A stretch of 64,000 nt of DNA from Parapedobacter koreensis. Lineage in GTDB: Bacteria > Bacteroidota > Bacteroidia > Sphingobacteriales > Sphingobacteriaceae. A program made the position numbers and the translations under genes. The stretch is from NCBI RefSeq assembly GCF_900109365.1, contig NZ_FNZR01000001.1, positions 900,738 to 964,737 on the forward strand, written 5' to 3'. Under the pieces are notes generated by a model. That model was not told the DNA's origin and searched no databases. It saw only the letters and a list, made by a program, of their open reading frames with translations. Below, in pieces: positions 47,767 through 56,169 of this stretch (the first letter of the stretch is position 1; the number at the start of each line of letters is the position of its first letter).

Positions 47767-47797
47767 CAAAGGTAAGAACGACCAGCCAAATAAACAA
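47767..47797 (-). promoter_or_regulatory. Promoter of the ECF sigma gene
   Basis: On the minus strand: TTG (47795-47797), 20-base spacer, TACCTTTG (47767-47774), matching the Bacteroidota TTG / TAnnTTTG form. The rest of the 310-base gap (47631-47940) holds no gene that I can support, and I see no clear promoter for the divergent gene. Confidence 0.6.
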
Positions 47798-47940
47798 GAA
47801 AAAAATAAAATAACATAATGATTTATAAGGCATTACCTATATGGTGATAAATGGATTCATTATGCCTTCGAAACAGGCTAAAAAACGGATGCGGTAAGCC
47901 ATCCTTAAAACTTACCAAACAACTATAAATACATCGTAAG

Positions 47941-48321
47941 ATGAACATTTTTTCTACAATCACAGGCTTATTGATAGCCGCCGTGCTGCATGTACCAGGT
48001 ACTACGCAGCGCGAAGTCACCAAGGTTGAGGACGAACCGGTGGTGAAGGAAGAGGTAGCGATGCAGACACAGGATTTGTGGTTCATGGTGGATGTCAGCC
48101 AAGCAACGAATCCATCTGATCAAGGCCAGCAAGTTATCCAGACAGCCTATGACGGGGATATCGGCACGCCGTGCCCCGGAGGAAGCACCATCTGTGCCGT
48201 ACGGCTGCGCATTCCGGCAGATGCCGACCCATCGGATTTTGAAAACCAGACGGTGGCGGACGCTTTGAGCAACGGTGCCAGCGCACCGACGGGCGGCATC
48301 CAGTATGCCCATCAAAGCTAA
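47941..48321 (+). CDS. Small secreted protein, DUF6520-like
   Basis: 126 residues. A hydrophobic N-terminus (FSTITGLLIAAVLHVPGTT) acts as signal or anchor. The C-terminal half, with PCPGGSTICAVRLRIPADAD and FENQTVADAL, recalls short Bacteroidota proteins (DUF6520) that have one Cys-Cys loop. It is divergent from the sigma gene and convergent with susD. A long terminator follows. Function unknown. Confidence 0.6.
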   Translation: MNIFSTITGLLIAAVLHVPGTTQREVTKVEDEPVVKEEVAMQTQDLWFMVDVSQATNPSDQGQQVIQTAYDGDIGTPCPGGSTICAVRLRIPADADPSDFENQTVADALSNGASAPTGGIQYAHQS

Positions 48322-48340
48322 GCGGGGCCGGGTTCGTCCA

Positions 48341-48391
48341 CGGTAAAACAAAGGCCGGTGCAAATCCACTGCACCGGCCTTTGTTTTACCG
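48341..48391. terminator. Long bidirectional terminator
   Basis: Perfectly complementary 22-base arms (48341-48362 and 48370-48391) round a 7-base loop, between the convergent small gene and susD. The susD stop lies inside the right arm. Confidence 0.88.
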
Positions 48392-49765
48392 TTCGTTTTG
48401 CCCGTAGCCACCCTGCTGGACAGCCGCTGGGGGGATTGGCCAGACATACCTTGCATCATTCGGCGGCAAGGTGTACTCCCTGTCCCCCAGCCTGCGGCGC
48501 AATGTCGTCGCGTGTTCTTCCTCCTTATTCAGCCGTTTCAGGTCTCCCCACCGTATCCCGCGCATGACCAGTTCCTTCCGGCGCTCTTCCAGTACCAAAT
48601 GCAATGCCTGTGCCGGGTTGTCCGTGCCGTACGGTGTGTATTTTCCCGTTTGGAAACGACGCTTTCTTAATTCATTCAGCAAGTCCACGGCTGTTGCCGC
48701 GTTTCCCAGCCGGGCTTCGCATTCCGCTTTGTTCAGGTAGACCTCATCGGTGGCGAGCCCGGTAAAATACAACGCGCTGCCATCATAGCTGCCCGAAAAC
48801 ATATCGCCCGTACCATCGAAATACGCCTGCCTTCGCAAATCGCCCTCCTCGTACGAATCCAGCAGCACCGTGTCCGGGTGGTAATACAGCCTGGTAAGCG
48901 TTACACCGTTGTCCAGTGTGGTATTGAGGATGACCTCCGGATTGTCTTCGCTGTAAATGGGGAACGGATTTGTCTGTGTAAGGTCGAGCGTGTTGAAATC
49001 AATAAGGTCGCTTTTTATCGCCAGGCACCGTTCAGCGGCTGCATTGGCCTCACTGTAGTCCCCCAGCTGCATGTATATCCGGATCCGCAGGGCATGGACG
49101 GCCCACCTGCTTGGCCGGTATTTGTACGGTACCAGCGGCAGGTCGGGGAGCAATTCCCCGGCGGCGGCCAGGTCATCAAGGATAAAAGCATACGTGTCGG
49201 CCAGTGTGGCACGAGACAGCTGCTCTTTCACATCCGTTTCCCGACGCAGCGGAATGCCGGGCAAGGCATCTGCATTTTCCCCGTATACCGGTGCATAGAG
49301 CTGGGCAAGCGTAAAATGGTTCAGCGCCCGGAAGAAAAGGGCCATCCCCCTTGCCAGCCTCCAATCCGGCATTTCCGTCTGCGTGGGCGTTATCCCGTCA
49401 AGCCCCTCCAGCACGAGGTTGGCCCAGAGGATACGCGAATAGCCGCGGTCCCAGTCAATCGCCTGCGGCAATTCAGTACCCTGGTATACCATGCGCTCCC
49501 ACGTATACGCGTTCCGCTGGTAGTCATGGTCCCCACCCACGGGAAATACGTCGTACTCAGCATCAGCCATGTAATATTCATCACTGCCGATAAAGCCAAG
49601 GATATGGCTGCTGTTGGCATTCATCATATCTTTGGCGTCCATCAAACCCAGGTAATCCGATACCGTGCCCGGCACGCGTTGGTTCAATGCCGGTTTCCTG
49701 TCCAGAAAGGTTTCACCGCAAGCCATCAGCGAAACCAGCACACATACGTTTATCAGTCGTTTCAT
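48386..49765 (-). CDS. susD: SusD/RagB-family lipoprotein of the second locus
   Basis: 459 residues. Lipoprotein signal with Cys in LVSLMACGETFLDRKPALNQRVP. Conserved features: a mid-protein WAVHALRIRIYMQLGDYSEANAAAE helical repeat and the C-terminal ALHLVLEERRKELVMRGIRWGDLKRLN. Shorter than the SusD of the other locus. Ligand unknown. It ends in a strong terminator and is the last gene of its operon. Confidence 0.9.
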   Translation of the reverse strand: MKRLINVCVLVSLMACGETFLDRKPALNQRVPGTVSDYLGLMDAKDMMNANSSHILGFIGSDEYYMADAEYDVFPVGGDHDYQRNAYTWERMVYQGTELPQAIDWDRGYSRILWANLVLEGLDGITPTQTEMPDWRLARGMALFFRALNHFTLAQLYAPVYGENADALPGIPLRRETDVKEQLSRATLADTYAFILDDLAAAGELLPDLPLVPYKYRPSRWAVHALRIRIYMQLGDYSEANAAAERCLAIKSDLIDFNTLDLTQTNPFPIYSEDNPEVILNTTLDNGVTLTRLYYHPDTVLLDSYEEGDLRRQAYFDGTGDMFSGSYDGSALYFTGLATDEVYLNKAECEARLGNAATAVDLLNELRKRRFQTGKYTPYGTDNPAQALHLVLEERRKELVMRGIRWGDLKRLNKEEEHATTLRRRLGDREYTLPPNDARYVWPIPPAAVQQGGYGQNER

Positions 49766-49786
49766 CTTATATTCGTTTTTTGTGGT

Positions 49787-52700
49787 TTAAAACTCGATTT
49801 GCAGCCCCAAGGCAAATGTCTTAGGCGCTACATAGTCCGCATTGACGTAATCCGGGTCGATGCCATTGTCGTTGGCTTTCCAGAGGATGCCGAGGTTGCG
49901 GGCATAGGCATATAGACGCAATGTGCTCACGGGCATGCGTGGCAGCAGCGTCTTCGGAAGGCTATAGCTGGCACTGATGTCCTGCAGCCGGATATGGGCT
50001 CCGTTAGTGATCAGGGCTTCGGAATCCCGGTATACGCCCCAGCGCTGGTTTGGTGCAGCGGTTTCCGCCCATGCGGGCACATCCGTCCGCGATTCATCCC
50101 CGGGATTCTGCCAGCGGTCAAAGTAATCCGTATGGTAGAAAGGGGAAGCTAAATACTCCTGCCCCGGCCCGATTGAAGACCGCCGGAATACATAACCTGC
50201 TTTCCACGAAAACAATGCACCGATTTCAATATTTTTCCATGAAAACACATTTCTTATGGAGCCGAACGCCGTTGGCACAGAATTGCCTGCACGGATTAGT
50301 TCTTCCGGCGGGAAATTCAGGTAGTATGATGCGTACTGCGCCGGGTCGGTGGAAGGTTGCCCATCCACAAAAATGATTGGCATCCCGTTTTCCGGGCTCA
50401 ATCCATGCCAGGGAAAACTATATACGATATCGGCAGATTCACCTGCCTCCCGTATCTGTGACGATAAATAATAACTTGCGGATGGCGGCAAAGGTGCGTT
50501 GTAAGACGTTATCCGGTTGTTGGTCGTGCTCAACAATAGCATTGTACTCCAGCCAAATTCCCCCGTCAGGTTCCTGCTCTCCACCGTCACGTCCCATCCC
50601 TGCGTGCGCAGGCCCGCATAGTTCATCTTGTAGTTGCCGCCCACGCCGGTGGTCGGATCCATCAGGTTATCGCCGAGCAGGTGCCTAGCATGCTTGTTGT
50701 AATACTCCACGCTGCCGTTGATGCGATTGCCGGATAACCGCCAGTCTACCCCCGCGTTGAAGGTATTGACCTGTTCCCAGCGCAGGGACGGGTTGCCCGG
50801 ATGGTCTAAGGATGACTGGGGGAGGCCCGTTGCCGGGTCCGTACCGATGTAGATGGTCGGGTAGTGGCTCTGGCTTTTGTCAATGTTGCCTGCGCTGCCG
50901 TATGTCGTGCGCAGGCGCAAGTAGGGGAGCCACTTCATGCGGTAGAAGGGCTCTTTAGTGATGTCCCAGCTGCCACCCACGGACCAGAGGGCTGTACCAC
51001 GCTGGTTGGTTTTCACCCCCAGCAGGTTGCTGCCGTCCCAGCGGGCGCTTCCGCTCAGTATATAGCGATTTTTAACGGTGTAAGACGCATTGCCGAAGTA
51101 AGACAGGAAGCGGTCGGTAAGCTGGCTGGGTGCCAGTACACCGACGGTGGTCGTGGGCGGTATGCGCGCGGTAAACTGCGGCCTTACCGGATAGGAAGTA
51201 CGGTAGTCCAGGTCCGCGCGGCCCGTGCCCAGCGCCGGGTCATACGCATAGTAGCGGGCGGCCGGGAGCGTTTCCAGTATCCGCTGGCGTACTTCACCCC
51301 CAAGGAGTACCGCCACCCGGTGGTCCGCGCCGAAATCCCGGTCGAAGTTGAGCATTGCACGGCCGGAATGCGTTTGGTGGGCAGGCGGTGCACCCAGTTC
51401 CAGGATACCCCCATGCGGGATGGGCGTACTTCCGTCGGCCTGCGTGAAGCGGTTGACCAGGTTGCGTACGTAGTAGCTCTCCGGCGTGTGGTATTGCCTG
51501 CCCCATCCATCACCATTGGTATACTGGTAAGAGGCGTCCAGATTGAAACTTTGTAGGAAGCTGTAGCGGACACCGGCGTTCAGGCGGAGTTCTTTGCTGC
51601 CGTTGGTGTTGTCCAGTATCCGTTGCTCGTCCAGCGGGCGGTACATCCAGTCGAGCAACCCCAGCGATTCCGCCTGTTCGCGGTAGGCCTGCCGGTATTG
51701 GCTGAATGTGATACCGGGGTTGCCCTCCGCATCCACCAGCGCGTCGTAGATAAACGAACGGTTTCCCATTGTCCCGAACAGGCCGAGGTCGCCGTGCGTG
51801 ATGCCGTTATTTGCCGCCCGCTGCTGCGTATACCATACCGTGCCGGTGAGTTCCAGGTTGGGCCGTACGCGGAAGGTATTCTGCAGGCTGAGATTGAGCC
51901 GTTCGCTGTCATTGCCCGTTACGTGCGAGCGGTTGCGGTCATACCCGGCGGACAGCGCATAGTGGTAGCTGTCGCCCCCGCCCCGCACGCCCAGGCTGTA
52001 CTGCTGGTTTACCGGGGGCTGGTAGAGGTATTCCATCACGTCGCGGCGCAGGTCCGTCTGCTGCATAAAGGCTTCTTGCCGGGCAAACTCCCCGTCGCTG
52101 ATGAGGCCGTCGCGCTGCTTGATGAGCAACTCCACGTAGCTGGGGATGTAGGTCTGGTTTGCCTCGCTGTACGTCCCGCGCTCAAAAAGTTCTTGCTGTA
52201 TCTCCATCACGGTCGCCGAGGGCAGGTAGTTCTGGCTGTAGAACAGGTCGGGCCGCTCGCCCACGGTTACGTTGCTGTTTACCGATATCCACGCGGGCTG
52301 GTTGTAGGCACCTTGCTTCGTATTGATGACGATGACACCGTTGCCCGCCCTTGCCCCCCAGATGGAGGCGGCCGCGGCGTCCTTCAGTACGGTGATGCTC
52401 TCCACGTCGTTGGGGTTGATGGTGTTGATGTCCCCCTCGTAGGGAAAGTTATCCACCACGATGAGCGGGCGGGTATCGGCCTCGATGGTGCTCAGGCCAC
52501 GTACGCGGATGCCCGAGGCATCACCGGCCTGCGGCTCTACGAACTGCACGCCGGGGACCACGCCTTCCAGCCGCTGGAGGATGTTGGTGCTTACCGAGCG
52601 GTTGAAGAGCGCGTTGTCCACGTGCTCGAAGGAGCCGGTGGCCCGCTCTTTGGGTATTTGGTAATATCCCGTGCTTACCACCACTTCGTCGAGCGCGTTG

Positions 52701-52993
52701 GGGTCGGCCTCCAATGCAATTTGCAGCGGGCCGGATTCGGCGGCCGCCACGGGCAGGCGCTGGCTGAGGTAGCCCACAAAAGAGATGAGCAGCGTATCGG
52801 CCCGCAAGGGCAGGGGCAGGAAGAAGGAACCATCAGCACCGGTAGCCGCCATGCGGCCGGTGGACAGGTAGCGTACGCTGGCACCGGCCAGCGGGTTGCC
52901 CGTGCCGTCGGATACCGTGCCGGTGAGCCGTCCCTGGGCATGGGACAGGTTGGCGGCCAGCAGGCCGCACCATAGGAAAAGGATGTGTTTCAT
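49787..52993 (-). CDS. susC: SusC/RagA-family TonB-linked transporter of the second locus
   Basis: 1068 residues: signal peptide, carboxypeptidase-like domain (LTGTVSDGTGNPLAGASVRYLSTG), TonB box region (DEVVVSTGYY), plug with GIRVRGLSTIEA and VESITVLKDAAAASIWGARAGNGVI, barrel ending LGLQIEF. There is no N-terminal STN domain, although receivers that signal to FecR proteins often have one. SusD follows after 21 bases. The neighbour encodes a thioredoxin/DUF3738-like protein, so the substrate may be a peptide or protein breakdown product rather than a glycan; no glycosidase is nearby. Confidence 0.92.
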   Translation of the reverse strand: MKHILFLWCGLLAANLSHAQGRLTGTVSDGTGNPLAGASVRYLSTGRMAATGADGSFFLPLPLRADTLLISFVGYLSQRLPVAAAESGPLQIALEADPNALDEVVVSTGYYQIPKERATGSFEHVDNALFNRSVSTNILQRLEGVVPGVQFVEPQAGDASGIRVRGLSTIEADTRPLIVVDNFPYEGDINTINPNDVESITVLKDAAAASIWGARAGNGVIVINTKQGAYNQPAWISVNSNVTVGERPDLFYSQNYLPSATVMEIQQELFERGTYSEANQTYIPSYVELLIKQRDGLISDGEFARQEAFMQQTDLRRDVMEYLYQPPVNQQYSLGVRGGGDSYHYALSAGYDRNRSHVTGNDSERLNLSLQNTFRVRPNLELTGTVWYTQQRAANNGITHGDLGLFGTMGNRSFIYDALVDAEGNPGITFSQYRQAYREQAESLGLLDWMYRPLDEQRILDNTNGSKELRLNAGVRYSFLQSFNLDASYQYTNGDGWGRQYHTPESYYVRNLVNRFTQADGSTPIPHGGILELGAPPAHQTHSGRAMLNFDRDFGADHRVAVLLGGEVRQRILETLPAARYYAYDPALGTGRADLDYRTSYPVRPQFTARIPPTTTVGVLAPSQLTDRFLSYFGNASYTVKNRYILSGSARWDGSNLLGVKTNQRGTALWSVGGSWDITKEPFYRMKWLPYLRLRTTYGSAGNIDKSQSHYPTIYIGTDPATGLPQSSLDHPGNPSLRWEQVNTFNAGVDWRLSGNRINGSVEYYNKHARHLLGDNLMDPTTGVGGNYKMNYAGLRTQGWDVTVESRNLTGEFGWSTMLLLSTTNNRITSYNAPLPPSASYYLSSQIREAGESADIVYSFPWHGLSPENGMPIIFVDGQPSTDPAQYASYYLNFPPEELIRAGNSVPTAFGSIRNVFSWKNIEIGALFSWKAGYVFRRSSIGPGQEYLASPFYHTDYFDRWQNPGDESRTDVPAWAETAAPNQRWGVYRDSEALITNGAHIRLQDISASYSLPKTLLPRMPVSTLRLYAYARNLGILWKANDNGIDPDYVNADYVAPKTFALGLQIEF

Positions 52994-53022
52994 TGTTGGT
53001 GTTAAGGGATTTGGTTAATGGA

Positions 53023-54702
53023 TTAATGAATACTGTGAATGGTGTCCCGTCGGTCTGTACTGCGTACGACCAGCACCGGTACATTTGCACGTTCGATAGT
53101 CAGGTAGAGGCCATGGCGTTCCAAGGTGTTCCGGATGGCTGCCAAATCAGCGGTTCCGTCGCGGAATGATTTGGGGAATTCAAAACGGCATCTGGAATTA
53201 TCCGGAATGCCGGTACTATCGACTACCTGTGTAATGGTAAGGTTGATGCCGGGATTCTGCCGCAAAGCACCGCTGATGTTGTGGATAAGCGTTTCCTTGG
53301 GATACCCGATAAAACGGTACATTTCCGCATCATGGTCGGTATACGTTGTGTCTGCCGTGGTTTCCAATACCTGTCCGGTCATTTGGCCGCCCCCCAGTTT
53401 ACGCAATACCGCGTAGGTATGCGGTGCGGCGGCTTCCACGGAAAGGCGTATACCCGGATGGGCTTCTGCAAAAGCCTCCATATCCCGCCGCATCATCCCG
53501 CGGGCCTCTTCTTCGGTCAGCCTTCCCGGTACCCGCAGCTGGTAGCCGTACAGGTTGGCGGTATTCCACGCTTCGCGGGTGGCCACGCGCTCGAAGGTCG
53601 CTACCGTTGTGTCCTCTTCGTAGTTGAGACGGCCTTCCATGGCAGTGGTTGCCCAGATGATACCGGTTTGCGCAGTGAGGTGCTGCATGATGGCGGGGCT
53701 GTAGGCTTCGTACAGCAGGTCGGGCAGGGTACGGTTCCATGTATAGAGGTATGTGGAATCAGCCCGGTATTCAAGCGTAAGATACATGGGATAGTGGTGC
53801 GGGATGTAGCCCGTCACGGTACCATGCCCCGAACGGTACAATACCTTCCCTTCCCCGTTGCCGTTGGCAAGGAGCGGACGGTAGGGGTCTATGGCCGGCG
53901 CATTCCTCCGGTTCCGGAAATTGACGAAGCGGCCCCCAAGCACCGCCGCGATGGTTTCACGGCTGATGTAACCGTGCGTGGGCACGGCCAGCAGGCGGCC
54001 GTCCATTATCCACACATCGCCCCAGTCGGGCAGGTATCGGGAGAACAATCCATAGAGTGTGGTATCCTTCACCACGCTCGGCACGGACCAGCGGTTACGT
54101 TCGGCCGCCCTGCCCACGTAATCCAGCATCTTGGCTTCGTCAAACGGATAGGGCAGTACATGGATGGGCAGGAGGGCCAGTTGCCCGTCATCGAAGGCAT
54201 CCTTGATGGTATCCAGTTTGTTGATGGACTGGATACAACCGCTGCATGATAACCCCCAGAACTCCAGTATCAGCAGCTTTTGATCCCTGTAATCGCTAAG
54301 CGTTATCGTGTCCTTCCCTTCGGGATGATTGACTACCTGCAAGGGCAGGTGCCACAGGGATTCGGGGATGGTGTCGCCGATTTGCAGGGGGGTGATGGTG
54401 TCTTTGTGCGCTTCATGCTTGGCGCATACACTGATATTTATCGCCAATAGCAAAAGCGCCAATACCCCAATTGCGAGGCCCGGCCCGGGGAGGGCCGGTG
54501 CCTTCGCATGGGTCTGCACACATAGTTTCTCTTTATGGGTAGCCGGTGACGGCCTGCCGCCCCGTAGTTTGCGGCGGGGTTGCCTCCGGCTGGATATTTT
54601 TCGTTTTTGTTTTCGGAATATTTCCGATTGTTGGTTGCGCCAATAAGCGGACAACCGGTGTGTAAGGGCATAGTATTCCCCTATACGTAAAATTTGCTTC
54701 AC
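53023..54702 (-). CDS. Membrane-anchored thioredoxin-like protein with DUF3738-like C-terminal domain
   Basis: 559 residues from a GTG at 54702; a second GTG at 54519 (…CVQTHAK) with a purine-rich site before it gives a more natural short N-terminus, since the first 60 residues are Lys/Arg-rich and odd. One membrane helix (LAIGVLALLLLAINISV) is followed by a TlpA/redoxin-type domain with the CxxC motif WGLSCSGC. The C-terminal 200 residues fit the DUF3738 (TIGR03435) pattern: GMMRRDMEAFAEAHPGIRL, HTYAVLRKLGGG, VVDSTGIPDNSRCRFEFP, LYLTIERANVPVLVV. Probably a periplasmic redox protein. It leads the SusCD operon (30 bases to susC). Confidence 0.72.
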   Translation of the reverse strand: MKQILRIGEYYALTHRLSAYWRNQQSEIFRKQKRKISSRRQPRRKLRGGRPSPATHKEKLCVQTHAKAPALPGPGLAIGVLALLLLAINISVCAKHEAHKDTITPLQIGDTIPESLWHLPLQVVNHPEGKDTITLSDYRDQKLLILEFWGLSCSGCIQSINKLDTIKDAFDDGQLALLPIHVLPYPFDEAKMLDYVGRAAERNRWSVPSVVKDTTLYGLFSRYLPDWGDVWIMDGRLLAVPTHGYISRETIAAVLGGRFVNFRNRRNAPAIDPYRPLLANGNGEGKVLYRSGHGTVTGYIPHHYPMYLTLEYRADSTYLYTWNRTLPDLLYEAYSPAIMQHLTAQTGIIWATTAMEGRLNYEEDTTVATFERVATREAWNTANLYGYQLRVPGRLTEEEARGMMRRDMEAFAEAHPGIRLSVEAAAPHTYAVLRKLGGGQMTGQVLETTADTTYTDHDAEMYRFIGYPKETLIHNISGALRQNPGINLTITQVVDSTGIPDNSRCRFEFPKSFRDGTADLAAIRNTLERHGLYLTIERANVPVLVVRSTDRRDTIHSIH

Positions 54703-54825
54703 TGTTCATTGATTAATAGTTTTAGATTATTGTGAGTACTCCTATGTGAATGAAGCTATGTTACACAGGTGACTTAATGAGATTCCTGTAAAGGCTTTTG
54801 GCTGAAAATGGCCGAATGGGAAGCG

Positions 54826-54882
54826 AGAAAAAACAAAAAAAACCCTGCCGCTTGCTGTTTGGCAAGTTGACAGGGATTTTTT
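54826..54882 (-). terminator. Strong intrinsic terminator, minus-strand orientation
   Basis: Stem CCCTG/CAGGG (54843-54847, 54871-54875) with an inner CTTGC/GCAAG pair (54851-54855, 54862-54866). On the minus strand it is followed by TTTTTTTT-G-TTTTTT; on the plus strand by only six T. It lies upstream of the 559-residue gene, so it must end a transcript coming from the right. Confidence 0.75.
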
Positions 54883-55125
54883 GTGTCTTTTGTGTCTCGC
54901 TCATTATCGCTTAATTGATAACGAGCCTCACAGGAGAAAAATACATTAGGCGGGGCCTATCTCTGTCAAATACCCGGTACTAGCACATACCGTTGCACGC
55001 CATTCGATAGAACCCACGCCTAATGACTGCGCAAAAATACGCAATATCATTTAGACATGGGTTTTGATCTATCGCCTCGCGCTAATACAAAAGTGCTAGT
55101 TTCGGTATTTGAGGCTCTTCAAAAC
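54840..55125 (-). ncRNA. Unrecognised structured RNA: small RNA or leader with terminator
   Basis: No frame is convincing here, but long-range complementarity is dense. Plus-strand positions: 54923-54930 with 55110-55117 (8 bp closing helix); 54966-54974 with 55104-55112 (9 bp) and 54979-54986 with 55093-55100 (8 bp); 55005-55016 with 55058-55063/55069-55074 (12 bp); 55022-55031 with 55040-55051. A competing 17-bp helix joins 54944-54961 to 55006-55025. A minus-strand terminator sits at the end. I find no hallmark of tmRNA, SRP RNA or RNase P. A 6S-like rod or a riboswitch-like leader of the operon at 54.7 kb are both possible. The ends are approximate; the rest of the gap 54703-55253 shows no gene. 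Confidence 0.45.
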
Positions 55126-55148
55126 TTTTATCTAAAATAGAATTTCAT

Positions 55149-55171
55149 TTTGTTGTATAAATTACAACAAA
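55149..55171. promoter_or_regulatory. Palindromic operator candidate upstream of HTH gene
   Basis: TTTGTTGTA-TAAAT-TACAACAAA, 9-base arms with a 5-base centre, between the structured RNA and the HTH gene. The HTH product is a plausible binder. Confidence 0.5.
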
Positions 55172-55253
55172 TATATTAATAAGTACACTAAATGCAAGAG
55201 AATTGATAATTATTTTTTTCAAGAGCTATTTTTACGGCTGCGATTATCGGCAG

Positions 55254-55529
55254 ATGGCTTTGAAACAGGAAACTTTAACACCCTTGGGGTATTATTTAGC
55301 TAAGAAACCCGTCAGCAAATCAAAGTTGGGCAGGATGACCGGCATTACAAAAGATCGTGTAGGGAATCTATGTAATAATATAAAATCTAAACCTACAATA
55401 GAAGAAGTATATTTAATCGGCCTAGCGGTTGATGGTACTTATGAAAAATTAATGGAATATCTATGCGATGGCATTGAACTACGTCCAGAAAGTGAATGGG
55501 ATGTTACAAATGCTAAGGAGGATTATTAA
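55254..55529 (+). CDS. Small helix-turn-helix protein
   Basis: 91 residues from the ATG at 55254 (MALKQETLTPLG). The segment PVSKSKLGRMTGITKDRVGNLCNNIKSKPTIEEVYLIGLAV reads as a HTH of the XRE type: lock-like helix LGRMTGI, turn, recognition helix. The frame continues in broken form downstream (55530-55905), so the present stop may be secondary. A palindromic operator candidate lies 80 bases upstream. Confidence 0.65.
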   Translation: MALKQETLTPLGYYLAKKPVSKSKLGRMTGITKDRVGNLCNNIKSKPTIEEVYLIGLAVDGTYEKLMEYLCDGIELRPESEWDVTNAKEDY

Positions 55530-55905
55530 CTTGCCATTGGATATTTGGAATTGAAAAGAGATTCCCGAGTTTAAGACGTGGATCGTAAAAAACGGATTAA
55601 ATCTTGGCAGCCCTAATAAACCTGGTTATTTGGAACTCGAAAAAGAAAAGGATTAATTATTGGAAGGAAAAATATTACACCTTGTTAGAAAAATATAACA
55701 AGGTGCTGGAAAATGGCAGATGATGGCCAAGCTGTGCCGCGTTAGAAACAGAACTAGTCAAATGGCGTGAAAAATATTATTCTTTGCTCGAAAAATACAA
55801 AAAAACAACAAATAGCCGAGAGGCTAAAGAAATCGGGTTTCTTAGGGAATTGTTGAGAAGATGTAACTACTCAAACAGCTTAAAAACAAACGCGGCAAAT
55901 AGGTG
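55530..55905 (+). pseudogene. Decayed HTH/coiled-coil gene remnants, partly duplicated
   Basis: Stop-interrupted fragments in several frames still read as protein: EFKTWIVKNGLNLGSPNKPGY, then ELEKEKDYWKEKYYTLLEKYNKVLEN, and later ELVKWREKYYSLLEKYKK. The near-identical W(K/R)EKYY(T/S)LLEKY appears twice (about 55648-55690 and 55756-55800), so the coiled-coil end was duplicated or two paralogues merged before decay. No working gene remains. Confidence 0.6.
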
Positions 55906-55911
55906 AGGAAT

Positions 55912-55930
55912 ATTTTGTAAATTTGCGTAT
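55912..55930 (+). promoter_or_regulatory. Promoter -7 region of the antitoxin-toxin pair
   Basis: Contains TAAATTTG (55918-55925), exact TAnnTTTG, 26 bases before the antitoxin ATG. The whole 19-base block is identical to 44632-44650. An AGGAG ribosome-binding site follows at about 55938. Confidence 0.6.
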
Positions 55931-55950
55931 TAGCAACAGGAGAAAACATT

Positions 55951-56169
55951 ATGGCTGTTATCACCATACATCCCAAGAATAAGGAAGAAGTTACACTTTT
56001 CGAATACCTCGCCAAACGGCTGAATACGCCCTATGAGATCAGTCAAGAAAAGCTCGTGGATGTCAAAAAGAAACCGTCCGACTTTTTCGGATCCATCAGC
56101 GAAAAAGAAGGAAAGAAACTGCATGCCTACGTGAACAAAAGCCGTGAGGAATGGCAGCGGGATATCTGA
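55951..56169 (+). CDS. Antitoxin of a VapBC-like pair
   Basis: 72 residues: MAVITIHPKNKEEVTLFEYLAKRLNTPYEIS, then a Lys-rich, probably unfolded C-terminal half (DVKKKPSDFFGSISEKEGKKLHAYVNKSREEW) of the kind that wraps a toxin. It overlaps the PIN gene by 19 bases and has its own promoter and a good ribosome-binding site. The family is similar to short DUF2683-like antitoxins; the assignment rests mainly on the neighbour. Confidence 0.75.
   Translation: MAVITIHPKNKEEVTLFEYLAKRLNTPYEISQEKLVDVKKKPSDFFGSISEKEGKKLHAYVNKSREEWQRDI

Noticed and set aside
51623..52975. 450-codon plus-strand frame opposite SusC
   Set aside because: Antisense shadow of a GC-rich gene; the SusC frame carries the known motifs.
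54944..55025. tRNA, tmRNA or attC site
   Set aside because: No T-loop pattern or CCA end, no tag-peptide frame, and the arm order is opposite to that of an attC site.
54840..55125. Leader of the plus-strand HTH gene
   Set aside because: The strong terminator lies on the minus-strand side, and no plus-strand terminator or start site follows the structure.
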